This document shows, piece by piece, positions 51,918 to 60,916 of a stretch of DNA of 64,000 bases; positions within the stretch are counted from its first letter, which is position 1; each line of letters starts with the position of its first letter. Location: the NCBI GenBank assembly GCA_964537875.1, contig CAZIDN010000008.1, positions 28,987 through 92,986 on the forward strand. The letters are read 5' to 3'. The translations under genes were made by a program, and so were the position numbers. Under the pieces are notes generated by a model. The model was not told the DNA's origin. It searched no databases and saw nothing but the letters and a program-made list of their open reading frames with translations. This DNA is from JAPKZH01 sp964537875 (GTDB lineage: Bacteria > Acidobacteriota > Aminicenantia > Aminicenantales > UBA4085).

Positions 51918-53120
51918 ATGAACCGGGAAGATATCGTCAAAGAATTATCGGTCCAAACGGACTCCAAGATTATCCTGCTGGTCATTGACGGGCTGGGCGG
52001 TATACCGGTCCAGGGAAAAACCGAGCTCGAGGCGGCCGCTACCCACAACCTGGACCGGCTGGCTTTGAATGCCTGCTGTGGGGTCACCGACCCCGTTTTC
52101 ATGGGCATTACGCCCGGCAGCGGCCCATCGCATCTCGCGCTTTTCGGCTATGATCCGCTCCGGTACCAGCTCGGCCGTGGCATCCTGGAAGCGCTCGGCT
52201 CGGACGTGGAAGTCAGAGAAGGGGACCTGGTCGCCCGGGGCAATTTCGCCACGCTCAAGGGCGGCCTGATCACCGACCGCCGGGCCGGGCGAATCCCGAC
52301 GAGCGAATGCGAACGATTGTGCGCCGTGCTGAACAAGGCGTTTTCCAGACAAAAGGACCCCGAGATCGCGCTCTTCGCGGGAAAAGAACACCGTTTCGTG
52401 ACGCGTTTCCGCACCCCGGGACTCGCCGACGCCCTGACCGATGCCGACCCCCAGAAGGACCACAAACCCCCCGTTCCGACAAAAGCCCTCGCCCCTGAGG
52501 CTGCCAAAGCCGCCGAGGTCGTCAACCGGTTCATCGACGAGGCGACGAAGATCCTTAAGGACGAACCCGTGGCGAATACGGCGCTGCTCCGGGGCTTCTC
52601 GGTCCAGCCATCCATTCCCCAGATGCAGGACCTCTACAAGCTCAGGCCTGCGGCCGTCGCCAATTATCCCATGTATAAGGGGCTGGCCCGGCTCCTCGGC
52701 ATGGCTGCCTATAAAGTCGGGCCGGAGACGCGCGATCTTTTCGATACGCTCGAGACCCATTACAAAGACCATGACTTTTTTTATATCCACTATAAAAAAA
52801 CCGACGCGGCCGGGGAAGACGGGAATTTTTCGGCCAAGGTCCGGGCCATCGAAGAAATCGACACATTCATCCCGCGGCTCGTGGCCCTCAAACCCGATGT
52901 TCTCGTGATCACCTCGGACCATTCGACACCGTCGCTGCTCAAAGGGCACTCCTGGCACCCCAATCCCTTCCTGCTCGTCTCTCCGACGGCCCTTCCGGAC
53001 AACATCGGCGTCTTTACCGAGAGGGAATGCGCCCAGGGCCTGCTCGGCCGGTTCCCGTCGCTATACGCCATGCCCTTGATGCTGGCCCATGCCGGCAAGC
53101 TCAAGAAGTACGGCGCCTGA
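51918..53120 (+). CDS. apgM: 2,3-bisphosphoglycerate-independent phosphoglycerate mutase, archaeal type
   Basis: A 400-residue alkaline-phosphatase-superfamily mutase interconverting 3- and 2-phosphoglycerate. IILLVIDGLGG (about residues 18-28) gives the first metal Asp, and ITPGSGPSHLALFGYDP (64-80) contains the catalytic Ser. FFYIHYKKTDAAGEDGNFSA and DVLVITSDHSTPSLLKGHSW complete the metal site. This ApgM form is typical of archaea but found in scattered bacteria. It has its own promoter and no SD. Confidence 0.94.
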   Translation: MNREDIVKELSVQTDSKIILLVIDGLGGIPVQGKTELEAAATHNLDRLALNACCGVTDPVFMGITPGSGPSHLALFGYDPLRYQLGRGILEALGSDVEVREGDLVARGNFATLKGGLITDRRAGRIPTSECERLCAVLNKAFSRQKDPEIALFAGKEHRFVTRFRTPGLADALTDADPQKDHKPPVPTKALAPEAAKAAEVVNRFIDEATKILKDEPVANTALLRGFSVQPSIPQMQDLYKLRPAAVANYPMYKGLARLLGMAAYKVGPETRDLFDTLETHYKDHDFFYIHYKKTDAAGEDGNFSAKVRAIEEIDTFIPRLVALKPDVLVITSDHSTPSLLKGHSWHPNPFLLVSPTALPDNIGVFTERECAQGLLGRFPSLYAMPLMLAHAGKLKKYGA

Positions 53121-53152
53121 CAGCCGGGCTTTTTTTAACTTTAGAGAATTGA

Positions 53153-53222
53153 TATAATCAATAGGAATTGAGACACATAAACGATCCTCGAAATCCCCGG
53201 CGATCTCCCCTTGATAAAGGGG
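53153..53222 (+). promoter_or_regulatory. Intergenic stretch with TATAAT box and small hairpin
   Basis: TATAAT at 53153-53158 has no clear -35 partner. At about 53203-53222 CCCCTT...AAGGGG forms a small hairpin of the same type as at 10547 and 58794. A promoter for the amidase operon is plausible but not proven. The rest of 53121-53304 shows nothing else. Confidence 0.35.
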
Positions 53223-53304
53223 GAAGAAAAGGCGAGGAAGGCTCTTCGGACCCGGCCCAAAAATGAGTTCGGCAAAAAGAGGAGATGGTCCTATTTCGCT
53301 CGCC

Positions 53305-54501
53305 ATGCGGATGATTCGGCTTGACCTGAGGTTCAAAACTCGCCGGGTCGCCGTTTTTCTCTTCGTCCTCCTCTGTCTTGCACCTTTTTGTCCGGGCCAG
53401 GCCCCGCTGGCCGAAGTCTACAACCTCCGCTATTACACCCATCCCAATTTCACCAGGATCGTCGTCGATGTCGGGACCCTCCGGGAATATTTTTCTGCGG
53501 AGCTCCGCGACCCCCAGCGGATTTACATCGATATTTACCAGGCCAAGCTGAACCCCATCCTCCGCGAAGAGGCCATCCCGGTCAAATGCGACTACATCAG
53601 CCTCGTCCGGATTTCCCAGAAAAATCCCTCCACGGTCCGGGTCGTCGCCGAAGTGGACCTGGCCAAAATCGAGCGCTACCAGGTTTTTCATGTTCTCGAC
53701 CCCTTCCGGGTCGTGATCGATATCTACCCACGGCCTGGGACGCCGACGGCGGCCGCCGGAAAGCCGCCCCAGCCTGCCCAGCCCGCGAAATCCGGATACA
53801 GCATGGCCCGGCAGCTCGGGCTGGGGATCAAGACCATCGTCATCGACCCCGGACACGGAGGCTCGGACCCGGGATGCCTGGATTCCTTCGGTCAGCAGGA
53901 AAAAGACACGGCCCTCGATATCTCGCTGCGCCTCAAAGAGCTTTTGAAGGCGAGCTCGGAGCTTGCCGTCATCCTCATCCGGGAAACGGATATCCATGTC
54001 CCGCTCGAGAACAGGACGGTCATCGCCAACCAGAACAAGGCCGACATCTTCATCTCCGTCCACGTCAATGCCTTCCGGAAAAAGGACCGGCGCGGCGTCG
54101 AGACTTTTTATCTCAACTTCAGCCCCGACCCCGGCGTGAACGAGCTGGCGGCCCGGGAAAACGCCACGACGACCAAGACCATCGGCGAGATGGACAAGAT
54201 CATCAAGAAGATCGTCCAGAACAGCAAGATCATCGAGTCCAAAGAACTGGCTCAAAAAATCCAGGAAAATCTGGTAAAATGTCTCTCCCGGAACTTCGCG
54301 GAAATCAAGGACCTGGGCACGAAGGGAGGACCCTTTTGGGTCCTCATCGGCAGCGAGATGCCGTCGGTCCTGGTGGAGGTGTCGCACCTTTCCAACGCCC
54401 AAGAGGCCCAGCGGCTGAAAAGCGGCGCGTACCGGCAGCAGATCGCCCAGGGGATATATGAAGGAATCATGGCCTACATTCAATCGCTCGGAAAAGGATG
54501 A
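53305..54501 (+). CDS. N-acetylmuramoyl-L-alanine amidase with AMIN domain
   Basis: About 398 residues. A signal segment (VAVFLFVLLCLAPFC) leads to an AMIN domain (residues ~35-145; NFTRIVVDVGTLREYFSAEL, VFHVLDPFRVVIDIYPRP). This targets peptidoglycan or septal sites. The Amidase_3 domain follows (~165-398): IVIDPGHGGSDPG with first zinc His, a Glu in GQQEKDTALDISLRLKE, FISVHVNAFR with the second His, and LVEVSHLSN with the catalytic Glu. Start is uncertain between 53263 and 53305; neither has a strong SD. Cuts the stem peptide from muramic acid during division. Confidence 0.9.
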   Translation: MRMIRLDLRFKTRRVAVFLFVLLCLAPFCPGQAPLAEVYNLRYYTHPNFTRIVVDVGTLREYFSAELRDPQRIYIDIYQAKLNPILREEAIPVKCDYISLVRISQKNPSTVRVVAEVDLAKIERYQVFHVLDPFRVVIDIYPRPGTPTAAAGKPPQPAQPAKSGYSMARQLGLGIKTIVIDPGHGGSDPGCLDSFGQQEKDTALDISLRLKELLKASSELAVILIRETDIHVPLENRTVIANQNKADIFISVHVNAFRKKDRRGVETFYLNFSPDPGVNELAARENATTTKTIGEMDKIIKKIVQNSKIIESKELAQKIQENLVKCLSRNFAEIKDLGTKGGPFWVLIGSEMPSVLVEVSHLSNAQEAQRLKSGAYRQQIAQGIYEGIMAYIQSLGKG

Positions 54502-54507
54502 ACAAGC

Positions 54508-55395
54508 ATGGACAGACGAGACTTCATAAAAGATATGGCTCTCGGGAGCCTTCTCCTCAAGCTCGCGCCCGGGCTTATCGCCCAGAATCCCGGCAAGCCG
54601 GACTTGGCCTTTGTCCAGGGGAACTCGCCCGCGGCGATCACCAAGGAAGCCATCGCCCTCCTGGGCGGCTTGAACAGGTTCGTGGCCAAGGGCGACGTGG
54701 TGATGGTCAAGCCGAACATCGGCTGGGACAGAACGCCTGAAATGGCCGCCTGCACCAATCCCGAGATCATCAAAACGCTCGTCGAGATGAGCCTGGCCGC
54801 CGGGGCCAAGAAGGTCGTCGTCATGGACAACACGACCAACCAGGCCCAGCGCTGCTACATCCGCTCCGGCATCCAGGAGGCGGCCAAAGCGGCCGGGGCC
54901 GACGTTCCGTTCGTCAACCCCCGCCGGGTCAAAAAAATGCCGATCAAGGGCGAGTGGCTGAAGGAATGGGAGGTCATCCAGGATTTCGTCGAGGCCGACA
55001 AGATCATCAACGTGCCGATCGTCAAGCACCACAGTCTCTGCCGGGCGACGTTGGGCATGAAAAACTGGCTGGGGGCCATCGGCGGGAGCCGCAACCAGCT
55101 TCACCAGAAGCTCGACCAGGCCATGATCGACCTGGCGGCTTTTTTCAAGCCGACGCTGACTGTGCTCGACGCCTACCGGATCTTGGTCCGGAACGGCCCG
55201 CAGGGCGGACGCCCGTCCGACACCAAGCTTTTGAAGACAGTTGTGGCCGGTGTCGACTATGTCGCCGTGGACGCCATGGGGGCGAGCTTCTTGGAAATCC
55301 CGCCCCTGGAATTGCCATACCTCCGCCTCGGCAAAGAGAAGGGACTCGGAGAATTCCAGCTGGAGAAACTGCGCATTGAAAAAAGAACGGTCTAA
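54508..55395 (+). CDS. Tat-exported DUF362 protein
   Basis: A 295-residue protein. The N-terminus RRDFIKDMALGSLLLKLAP fits a twin-arginine export signal. The DUF362 domain follows: VVMVKPNIGWDRTPEMAA, VVVMDNTTNQ, IINVPIVKHHSLCRATLGMK, DYVAVDAMGASFLEIPP. DUF362 domains are usually fused to or beside 4Fe-4S ferredoxins and assumed to bind a cluster or cofactor; function is unknown. The start of the next Fe-S gene overlaps by 20 nt, which fits a joint membrane redox unit. Confidence 0.85.
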   Translation: MDRRDFIKDMALGSLLLKLAPGLIAQNPGKPDLAFVQGNSPAAITKEAIALLGGLNRFVAKGDVVMVKPNIGWDRTPEMAACTNPEIIKTLVEMSLAAGAKKVVVMDNTTNQAQRCYIRSGIQEAAKAAGADVPFVNPRRVKKMPIKGEWLKEWEVIQDFVEADKIINVPIVKHHSLCRATLGMKNWLGAIGGSRNQLHQKLDQAMIDLAAFFKPTLTVLDAYRILVRNGPQGGRPSDTKLLKTVVAGVDYVAVDAMGASFLEIPPLELPYLRLGKEKGLGEFQLEKLRIEKRTV

Positions 55396-56971
55396 AAAGC
55401 ACAGGACCCTTCAGGCCATCCGGGTCCTGGTCCAGGCCGCCTTTTTCGGGCTGTTTCTCTATCTCCTGTTCGGAACGCATTTCGCCGGCAAGGACTATAT
55501 CGGGCGCGTCGAGGTTTTTTTCCACTTCGACCCGCTTCTGGCCGTGGCTACGGCCATCGCCGCCAGGATCCTCTTTGCCTCTTTCTGGCTGGCTGCCGCG
55601 ACCGTCGTCGTGACGCTTGTCCTGGGCCGGGTCGTCTGCGGCTGGGTCTGCCCGCTCGGCTCGATCCATCAGTTCTTTTCTTTTCTTTTTAAAAAAGCCA
55701 AGTTGCTCCGGCCCAAAAAAGTCGCGACCGGTGGCCTGGACTGGAAATATCTCGTCCTGCTTTTTATCCTGATCAGCGCCGTCTTCACCCTGGACCTGGT
55801 GGGGATTCTCGACCCGCTGTCCTTTCTCTACAGGTCGATGACGACGAGCGTCATACCGGCTTTTGCCCAGGGCTTCTATATGCTGATCGGCTTCGTCTAC
55901 AATTTGCAGCTCAACGCTCTCGGAGACAGCCTGACCCAGGTCTTTGAGAAAATGACCCTCAACGCCACGTTCCTCCAGGGTTTCTTCATCGGCCTGATTC
56001 TGCTCGCCGTCATCCTCTTGAACATGGTTCGGGAGAGATTCTGGTGCCGTTACATCTGCCCGCTGGGCGCCTTCTTGGGGCTCCTTTCGCGCTGGAATGT
56101 TTTCAAGCTGAAGGTGGACGACGAGAAGTGTATCCAATGCAACCTGTGCACGCTCCATTGCGAAACCCAGGCCCATCCCTGGCCGGACAAGGATTGGAAA
56201 AGCTCGGAATGCGTCTATTGTGAAACGTGCGCGGCGATCTGCCCGACAAAGGCGATCACCTTCCCGGCCAAGGCCGCGCCGGAAAAGGCCCCGGCGGTGG
56301 ACCTGACAAGAAGAAAATTGATCCTGACGTCGCTGCTGGCGTTTTTTAGCATACCCTTTTTCCGTATCTCGCAATCCGTGAAACGGGCCCACGAAAAGCT
56401 CATCCGGCCGCCGGGCGCGCTTCCCGAAAAGCAGTTCCTCGAGAAATGCGTCAAGTGTTCCGAGTGCATGAAAGCCTGCCCGACCAACGGGCTGCAGCCG
56501 GCCATGCGCGAGGCCGGCCCCGAAGGCCTCTGGACGCCTATGCTCGTCCCGAAGATCGGCTACTGCGAATATTATTGTTCCCTCTGCTCTCAGGTCTGCC
56601 CGACCGGCGCCATCAAAGAGCTCACGATTGAAGAGAAGATCAAGGTCAGGATCGGCACGGCCTGGATCGACAAGAATAGATGCATCCCTTATTTTCTAGG
56701 CCGGCCCTGCATCGTCTGCGAAGAGCACTGCCCGACATCGCCCAAGGCCATCAAGTTCGTCATGGTCGAAACCAAGCTCCCCGACGGAACCGTTGCCACC
56801 CAGAAGGCGCCGGTGATTGACCTGGACCTATGCATCGGATGCGGAATCTGCGAAAACAAGTGCCCGGTGGTCGATGATCCGGCGGTCTATGTCACGAGCG
56901 TCGGCGAGCAACGCTCGGAGAAGAACCAGCTCCTCCTGCAGATTGCCCCAGACAAACCCCCCGAAAAATAG
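55376..56971 (+). CDS. Membrane polyferredoxin (NapH/CcoG-like) with multiple 4Fe-4S clusters
   Basis: A 531-residue protein. The likely start is TTG at 55376 with GGAG ten bases before; upstream residues of the ORF are the wrong frame of DUF362. The N-terminal ~250 residues hold about four to five membrane helices and two cysteine-proline motifs (GRVVCGWVCPLGSIHQFF and CRYICPLGAFLGLL). Five or six ferredoxin cysteine sets follow: CIQCNLCTLHC, CVYCETCAAICP, CVKCSECMKACP, CSLCSQVCP, CIVCEEHCP, CIGCGICENKCP. It would pass electrons between soluble carriers and the DUF362 partner. Ends one base from the etfA stop. Confidence 0.85.
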   Translation: MKKERSKKHRTLQAIRVLVQAAFFGLFLYLLFGTHFAGKDYIGRVEVFFHFDPLLAVATAIAARILFASFWLAAATVVVTLVLGRVVCGWVCPLGSIHQFFSFLFKKAKLLRPKKVATGGLDWKYLVLLFILISAVFTLDLVGILDPLSFLYRSMTTSVIPAFAQGFYMLIGFVYNLQLNALGDSLTQVFEKMTLNATFLQGFFIGLILLAVILLNMVRERFWCRYICPLGAFLGLLSRWNVFKLKVDDEKCIQCNLCTLHCETQAHPWPDKDWKSSECVYCETCAAICPTKAITFPAKAAPEKAPAVDLTRRKLILTSLLAFFSIPFFRISQSVKRAHEKLIRPPGALPEKQFLEKCVKCSECMKACPTNGLQPAMREAGPEGLWTPMLVPKIGYCEYYCSLCSQVCPTGAIKELTIEEKIKVRIGTAWIDKNRCIPYFLGRPCIVCEEHCPTSPKAIKFVMVETKLPDGTVATQKAPVIDLDLCIGCGICENKCPVVDDPAVYVTSVGEQRSEKNQLLLQIAPDKPPEK

Positions 56972-56972
56972 C

Positions 56973-57950
56973 TTATTCGGAAAAGGCTTTTTTGAGCGCT
57001 TCCTTTAAGGGCGGAATCACCTGGAACAAATCGCCGACAATGCCGTAATCGGCCACCTTGAAAATCGGCGCATCGGGATCTTTGTTCACGGCCACTATGA
57101 ATTTTGAGGAGGACATCCCCGCCAGGTGCTGGATCGCCCCCGAAATGCCGAAGGCCATATAAAGATTGGGGGACACGGTTTTCCCGGTCTGGCCGACCTG
57201 GCTTTGGTGGCCGATCCAGCCGGAGTCGACGGCCGAGCGCGAAGCGCCGACGGTCGAACGCGGGATGACCGCCGAAAGCTCCTTGAGCAGGGCGAAATTC
57301 TCGGGGCCTTTCATCCCTCGGCCGCCGGACACGATGACGTCGGCTTCGGTGACGTCCATCTCTTCGCCTTTTTCCCGCAAAATATCGGCGACTAACCCTT
57401 TGATCTGGCTTTCGGGGATGGCCACGTCTTTTTTGACCACCTCGCCGGCCCTGTTCCGTGGCTCGCCGAGGGGAAAAACATTCGGCCTCAAGGTCGCCAG
57501 CTGCGGGGAAGATTTCAGGCTGAGTGAGAGGAAGGCCTTTCCGGCATAGATCGGCCGGGTGAACTCCATCTTCCCGTCTGTCACGGCAATCCCTGTACAG
57601 TCCGAGGCCAATCCGACGCCGAGCCTGGCCGCCAGCCGCGGCGCCAGGTCTTTGCCCATCGCGGTTGCCGCAAAAAATATCGCCTTCGGGTGAAGCTCCT
57701 GGGCCAACTGATGGAGGGCCGTCGCATAGCCCTGGGACGAGTAAGCGCCGAGCTGGGCATTCTCCAGGAGGAAGACTTTTGAGGCGCCGTACGAAAAAAT
57801 CTCGGGATTGAGGCAATCCATGTTGGAGCCGCAAAGAGCAGCCGCGACGTCCTCTCCGAGCTCGCCGCCTCGTCTCTGGGCTTCGGAAAGGACTTCCAAA
57901 GAACTCTTCTTGATTTTTCCTTCACGTGTTTCGATGAATACTAAAAACAT
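56973..57950 (-). CDS. etfA: Electron transfer flavoprotein alpha subunit
   Basis: A 325-residue subunit that carries the FAD. FAD-binding motif: [20 protein letters not shown] (about residues 255-275) and [20 protein letters not shown] near the end. The N-terminal domain contacts EtfB. It follows etfB by 14 nt. Convergent with the polyferredoxin gene with a single base between stops, so both may feed one electron route. Confidence 0.94.
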   Translation of the reverse strand: MFLVFIETREGKIKKSSLEVLSEAQRRGGELGEDVAAALCGSNMDCLNPEIFSYGASKVFLLENAQLGAYSSQGYATALHQLAQELHPKAIFFAATAMGKDLAPRLAARLGVGLASDCTGIAVTDGKMEFTRPIYAGKAFLSLSLKSSPQLATLRPNVFPLGEPRNRAGEVVKKDVAIPESQIKGLVADILREKGEEMDVTEADVIVSGGRGMKGPENFALLKELSAVIPRSTVGASRSAVDSGWIGHQSQVGQTGKTVSPNLYMAFGISGAIQHLAGMSSSKFIVAVNKDPDAPIFKVADYGIVGDLFQVIPPLKEALKKAFSE

Positions 57951-57964
57951 TTTCCTTCCCCTTC

Positions 57965-58747
57965 TCAGATCACCTTGGCTTCGTTGCGCAGAAGCCTGAC
58001 CAGCTCTCTGGCCGCATCTTCCGGAGTCCCCACGATGATCTTTCCGGCCTGACGCGCCGGGGGCATCTCGAGCCGAGCCACCTCGACCTGGGGCGCCGTC
58101 TCCTCCTGGCTCAGTCCCAGCTCTTCGAATGTCACGACCGGGATAACCTTTCTCTTGGCCGCCATGATTCCTTTCAGCGTCTCATAGCGGGGCTCATTCA
58201 AGCCTTTCTGGGCGGAGACCACGGCCGGCAGGGAAAACGTCACTTTTTCCATGGCCCCTTCGATCTCCCGGTGGGCGGTCCCTTGGTTGCCGTCGATCTC
58301 GAGCTTGATCACAACATTGGCTTGAGGGAAGCCCAGCAGCTCTGCCACCATGGACGGAACCTGGGCATTGTCCGCGCCGACGGCCTGCTTCCCGAAGAGC
58401 AGAAGGTCCGAGCTCGGGAACTTCTTTTCAACGGCCCTGGCGATGACCCTGGCGGTCCGCAGCCCGTCATACGTCTCTTTCGCTGGATCTTTGATGAGCA
58501 CGGCCTCGTCCGCGCCCATGGCCAAGCATTTCTTGAGAATGACCAGAGACTCGTCCGTCCCCACCGAGACGACGGTCACCTGCCCACCCTTGGCTTCCTT
58601 CAGTCGCAAGGCCTCCTCGACGGCATATTCGTCATTCGGGCTGATGATGAATTTCAGCCCCTCTTCGACGACCGAGTTTGTCTCACGATTGATCCTGATC
58701 TTCGATTCCGTATCCGGGACGCGCTTGACAAAAACAACGATGTTCAT
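57965..58747 (-). CDS. etfB: Electron transfer flavoprotein beta subunit
   Basis: A 260-residue subunit. NIVVFVKRVPDTESKIRINR and IISPNDEYAVEEALRLKE are EtfB N-terminal marks, and LLLFGKQAVGADNAQVPSMV the AMP/FAD-binding loop. AAGGAGG is five bases before the ATG at 58747; a GTG immediately before it lies too near the SD. Together with EtfA it shuttles electrons from acyl-CoA or other dehydrogenases; the partner dehydrogenase is not in the window. Confidence 0.94.
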   Translation of the reverse strand: MNIVVFVKRVPDTESKIRINRETNSVVEEGLKFIISPNDEYAVEEALRLKEAKGGQVTVVSVGTDESLVILKKCLAMGADEAVLIKDPAKETYDGLRTARVIARAVEKKFPSSDLLLFGKQAVGADNAQVPSMVAELLGFPQANVVIKLEIDGNQGTAHREIEGAMEKVTFSLPAVVSAQKGLNEPRYETLKGIMAAKRKVIPVVTFEELGLSQEETAPQVEVARLEMPPARQAGKIIVGTPEDAARELVRLLRNEAKVI

Positions 58748-58793
58748 CACTGCCTCCTTGGACCGCCCGCTCGACCGACCGACCTTTTTATTC

Positions 58794-58888
58794 CCCCCTA
58801 ATTGCCTAGGGGGGTAGGGGGGTTAATAAGTATGAATCTTAATTCTTTACTCATGCCTCTCTTTTTCCCCCTTGATTGCTCAAGGGGG
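58794..58888. repeat. Two C5/G5 hairpins
   Basis: CCCCCTA (58794-58800) with TAGGGGG (58807-58813), and CCCCCTTGA (58867-58875) with TCAAGGGGG (58880-58888); both are followed by a GGGGGGTTAATAA stretch. They precede R2 copy 2. Confidence 0.7.
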
Positions 58889-58899
58889 TTGGGGGGTTA

Positions 58900-59210
58900 A
58901 TAATTATGGTTCTCTTCCGTTTTGTGTGGCTAGGATAGGGAAGCGATCCGGAGACGGCTGAAGCGACCATGGAGGGTTTAGCCTTCCCGAGTCCTCCTTC
59001 GAGGGCAGCCGGCTCGGAAGAAGCCGGCCGGCGAAGTTGTCTGAGCTTCCCGGCGAACGTCCGTAAAATCAAGGCCGGGAAGCGAGTTCTGAGCCGCCGA
59101 GAAGGAGGGCTCGGGAACGGCGTGAAAAACCCGGATAGGGAGCGAGGCTGTCTCCGGATCGTTTCCCAAACGATTTTTCCCCACACCAAATGGAAGAGAG
59201 CCATAATTAT
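58900..59210 (+). repeat. Structured element R2, copy 2
   Basis: Arms of about 60 nt begin at ATAATTATGG (58900) and return to CCATAATTAT (59201-59210); most differences between arms are G-U compatible. The conserved strands are TGAAGCGACCATG...TTTAGCC (58959-58983) and GGCGTGAAAAA...TAGGGAGCGA (59119-59145). A second stem between them uses CCGAGTCCTCCTTC paired with GAAGGAGGGCTCGG, a sequence unlike copy 1. A direct repeat of ~46 nt (58831-58876 and 59208-59254) flanks it. Confidence 0.75.
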
Positions 59211-59349
59211 GAATCTTAATTCTTTTCTCCTGCCTTTCTTCTTCCTCCTCAATTCCCAAAGGAGGAATGAGAGATTCATAATGTTAATCGAATTTATTTT
59301 TTTATGCTAGGGGAGAATTGGCTCTGCGAAAAAATCGGTGACCGGCTCT

Positions 59350-59367
59350 TCCTTCAGCGGTGAAGGA
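59350..59367 (-). terminator. Hairpin downstream of fabF
   Basis: TCCTTCA (59350-59356) pairs with TGAAGGA (59361-59367), loop GCGG. On the minus strand a T run follows about 15 bases later, so it is an imperfect terminator candidate for the fatty-acid operon. Confidence 0.4.
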
Positions 59368-59383
59368 CCCGTCGCCCATTTTT

Positions 59384-60658
59384 TTATTCTTCGAACTTTT
59401 TCAGAAGCAATGCCCCGTTCGTGCCGCCGAAGCCGAATGAATTGCTCAAGCCATAGACAATCTCGGCCGGCCTGGCTGTGTTCGGCACATAGTCGAGGTC
59501 GCACTCCGGGTCCGGGTGTTCATAATTGATGGTCGGTGTCATGACCTGGTTCTTGATGCAGAGGGCCGTTATGCCCGCTTCCACGCCGCCCGTCGCGCCC
59601 AAGAGGTGGCCGGTCATGGATTTTGTCGAGCTCACGCCGATCTTGCGGGCGTGATCGCCGAACACCCTTTTGATCGCCGCCGTCTCGATCTTGTCGTTTA
59701 AGGGCGTCGATGTCCCGTGGGCGTTAATGTACTGGACATCGCTCGGGTCGATGGCCGCGTCATGCAAGGTCACTTGCATCACCCGGGCCGCTCCGGCTCC
59801 GTCCAAAGCGGGAGCGGCGATATGGTAAGCGTCGCCCGTCATTCCGTAGCCCACGACCTCGGCATAAATCTTCGCTCCCCGCCGCAGAGCATGGCCGAGC
59901 TCTTCGATCAGGAGAATCCCCGACCCTTCCCCCATGACAAACCCGTCCCGCTCCGCATCGAACGGCCGCGAAGCTTTTTGCGGCTCGCTGTTCCTTTCCG
60001 AGAGGGCTTTCATGCTGCAAAAACCGGCCACGCCCAGCGGCGTGATCGGAGCTTCGGCGCCGCCGGCGATCATGAGGTCGGCCTCGTCCCTGAGGATCAT
60101 CCGGAACGAATCGCCGATGGCGTGGGTACCGGTGGCGCAGGCCGTGGCCGTCGCCGAGTTCGGGCCCCTGGCCTTGAACCGGATGGAAATCTGGCCCGAG
60201 GCCTCATTGATGATCGTCGAAACAAGGAAAAATGGAGATACGCGGTCCGGCCCTTTCTCGAGCAAAACCTTGTGGGTCTCCTCGATCGCGCCGATGCCGC
60301 CGATTCCGGAGCCGACGTAGACGCCGGTCCGGTCGCCTCCGAGGGCGGCCGGGCTGATCGCCGCATCTTCGACGGCCAACTGGGCAGCCGCCAGGGCGTA
60401 CTGGATAAAGAGGTCCATTTTCTTGGCCTCTTTTCGATCGATGAAGTCGCGCGAACGAAAATCCCTGACTTCACCGGCGATCTTGGTCGAAAAGCGGGAG
60501 GCATCGAACCTGGAGATCAGGCCGATGCCGCTTTTGCCGGCCAGGAGAGCTTCCCAGTTTTTCTGGGTTCCAACGCCCAGGGGAGAGACAAGGCCAATCC
60601 CCGTTATAACAACCCGTCGCTTTGTCGCTCGATTCTTCTCCTTGAGATTACGAGACAT
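59384..60658 (-). CDS. fabF: 3-oxoacyl-[acyl-carrier-protein] synthase II
   Basis: A 424-residue condensing enzyme that elongates acyl-ACP. The active Cys174 is in [15 protein letters not shown]; the two His residues are in [14 protein letters not shown] and [15 protein letters not shown]. The C-terminal [12 protein letters not shown] closes the fold. Its start overlaps acpP by 11 nt. Last gene of the operon that starts at 63386. Confidence 0.97.
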   Translation of the reverse strand: MSRNLKEKNRATKRRVVITGIGLVSPLGVGTQKNWEALLAGKSGIGLISRFDASRFSTKIAGEVRDFRSRDFIDRKEAKKMDLFIQYALAAAQLAVEDAAISPAALGGDRTGVYVGSGIGGIGAIEETHKVLLEKGPDRVSPFFLVSTIINEASGQISIRFKARGPNSATATACATGTHAIGDSFRMILRDEADLMIAGGAEAPITPLGVAGFCSMKALSERNSEPQKASRPFDAERDGFVMGEGSGILLIEELGHALRRGAKIYAEVVGYGMTGDAYHIAAPALDGAGAARVMQVTLHDAAIDPSDVQYINAHGTSTPLNDKIETAAIKRVFGDHARKIGVSSTKSMTGHLLGATGGVEAGITALCIKNQVMTPTINYEHPDPECDLDYVPNTARPAEIVYGLSNSFGFGGTNGALLLKKFEE

Positions 60659-60890
60659 GGCTCACAATGTAATCCATCGCTTTGCCCACCGTAGTGAGCT
60701 TTTCGGCTTCTTCGTCCGGGATGTCCAGACCGAATTCATCCTCGAGAGCCATGACCAGCTCGACGGTATCGAGAGAGTCTGCGCCGAGGTCCTCGATGAA
60801 AGAGGCTCCCTCTGTGACCTGGTCTTCACTGATGCTCAGCTTATCGGCCACGATGACCCTCATCTTCTTCAATAACTCGTCTTTTTCCAT
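60648..60890 (-). CDS. acpP: Acyl carrier protein
   Basis: An 80-residue acidic carrier. The phosphopantetheine serine is Ser39 in [25 protein letters not shown] is six bases before the ATG. It carries the growing acyl chain for FabG and FabF. Confidence 0.98.
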   Translation of the reverse strand: MEKDELLKKMRVIVADKLSISEDQVTEGASFIEDLGADSLDTVELVMALEDEFGLDIPDEEAEKLTTVGKAMDYIVSHVS

Positions 60891-60916
60891 GTTAACCTCC
60901 TGTTAAATAGAAATTC

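Noticed and set aside
58969..59310. 113-codon plus-strand frame within the R2 copy
   Set aside because: The frame is not kept in copy 1 or copy 3; the conservation there is in paired and junction strands, not in codons.
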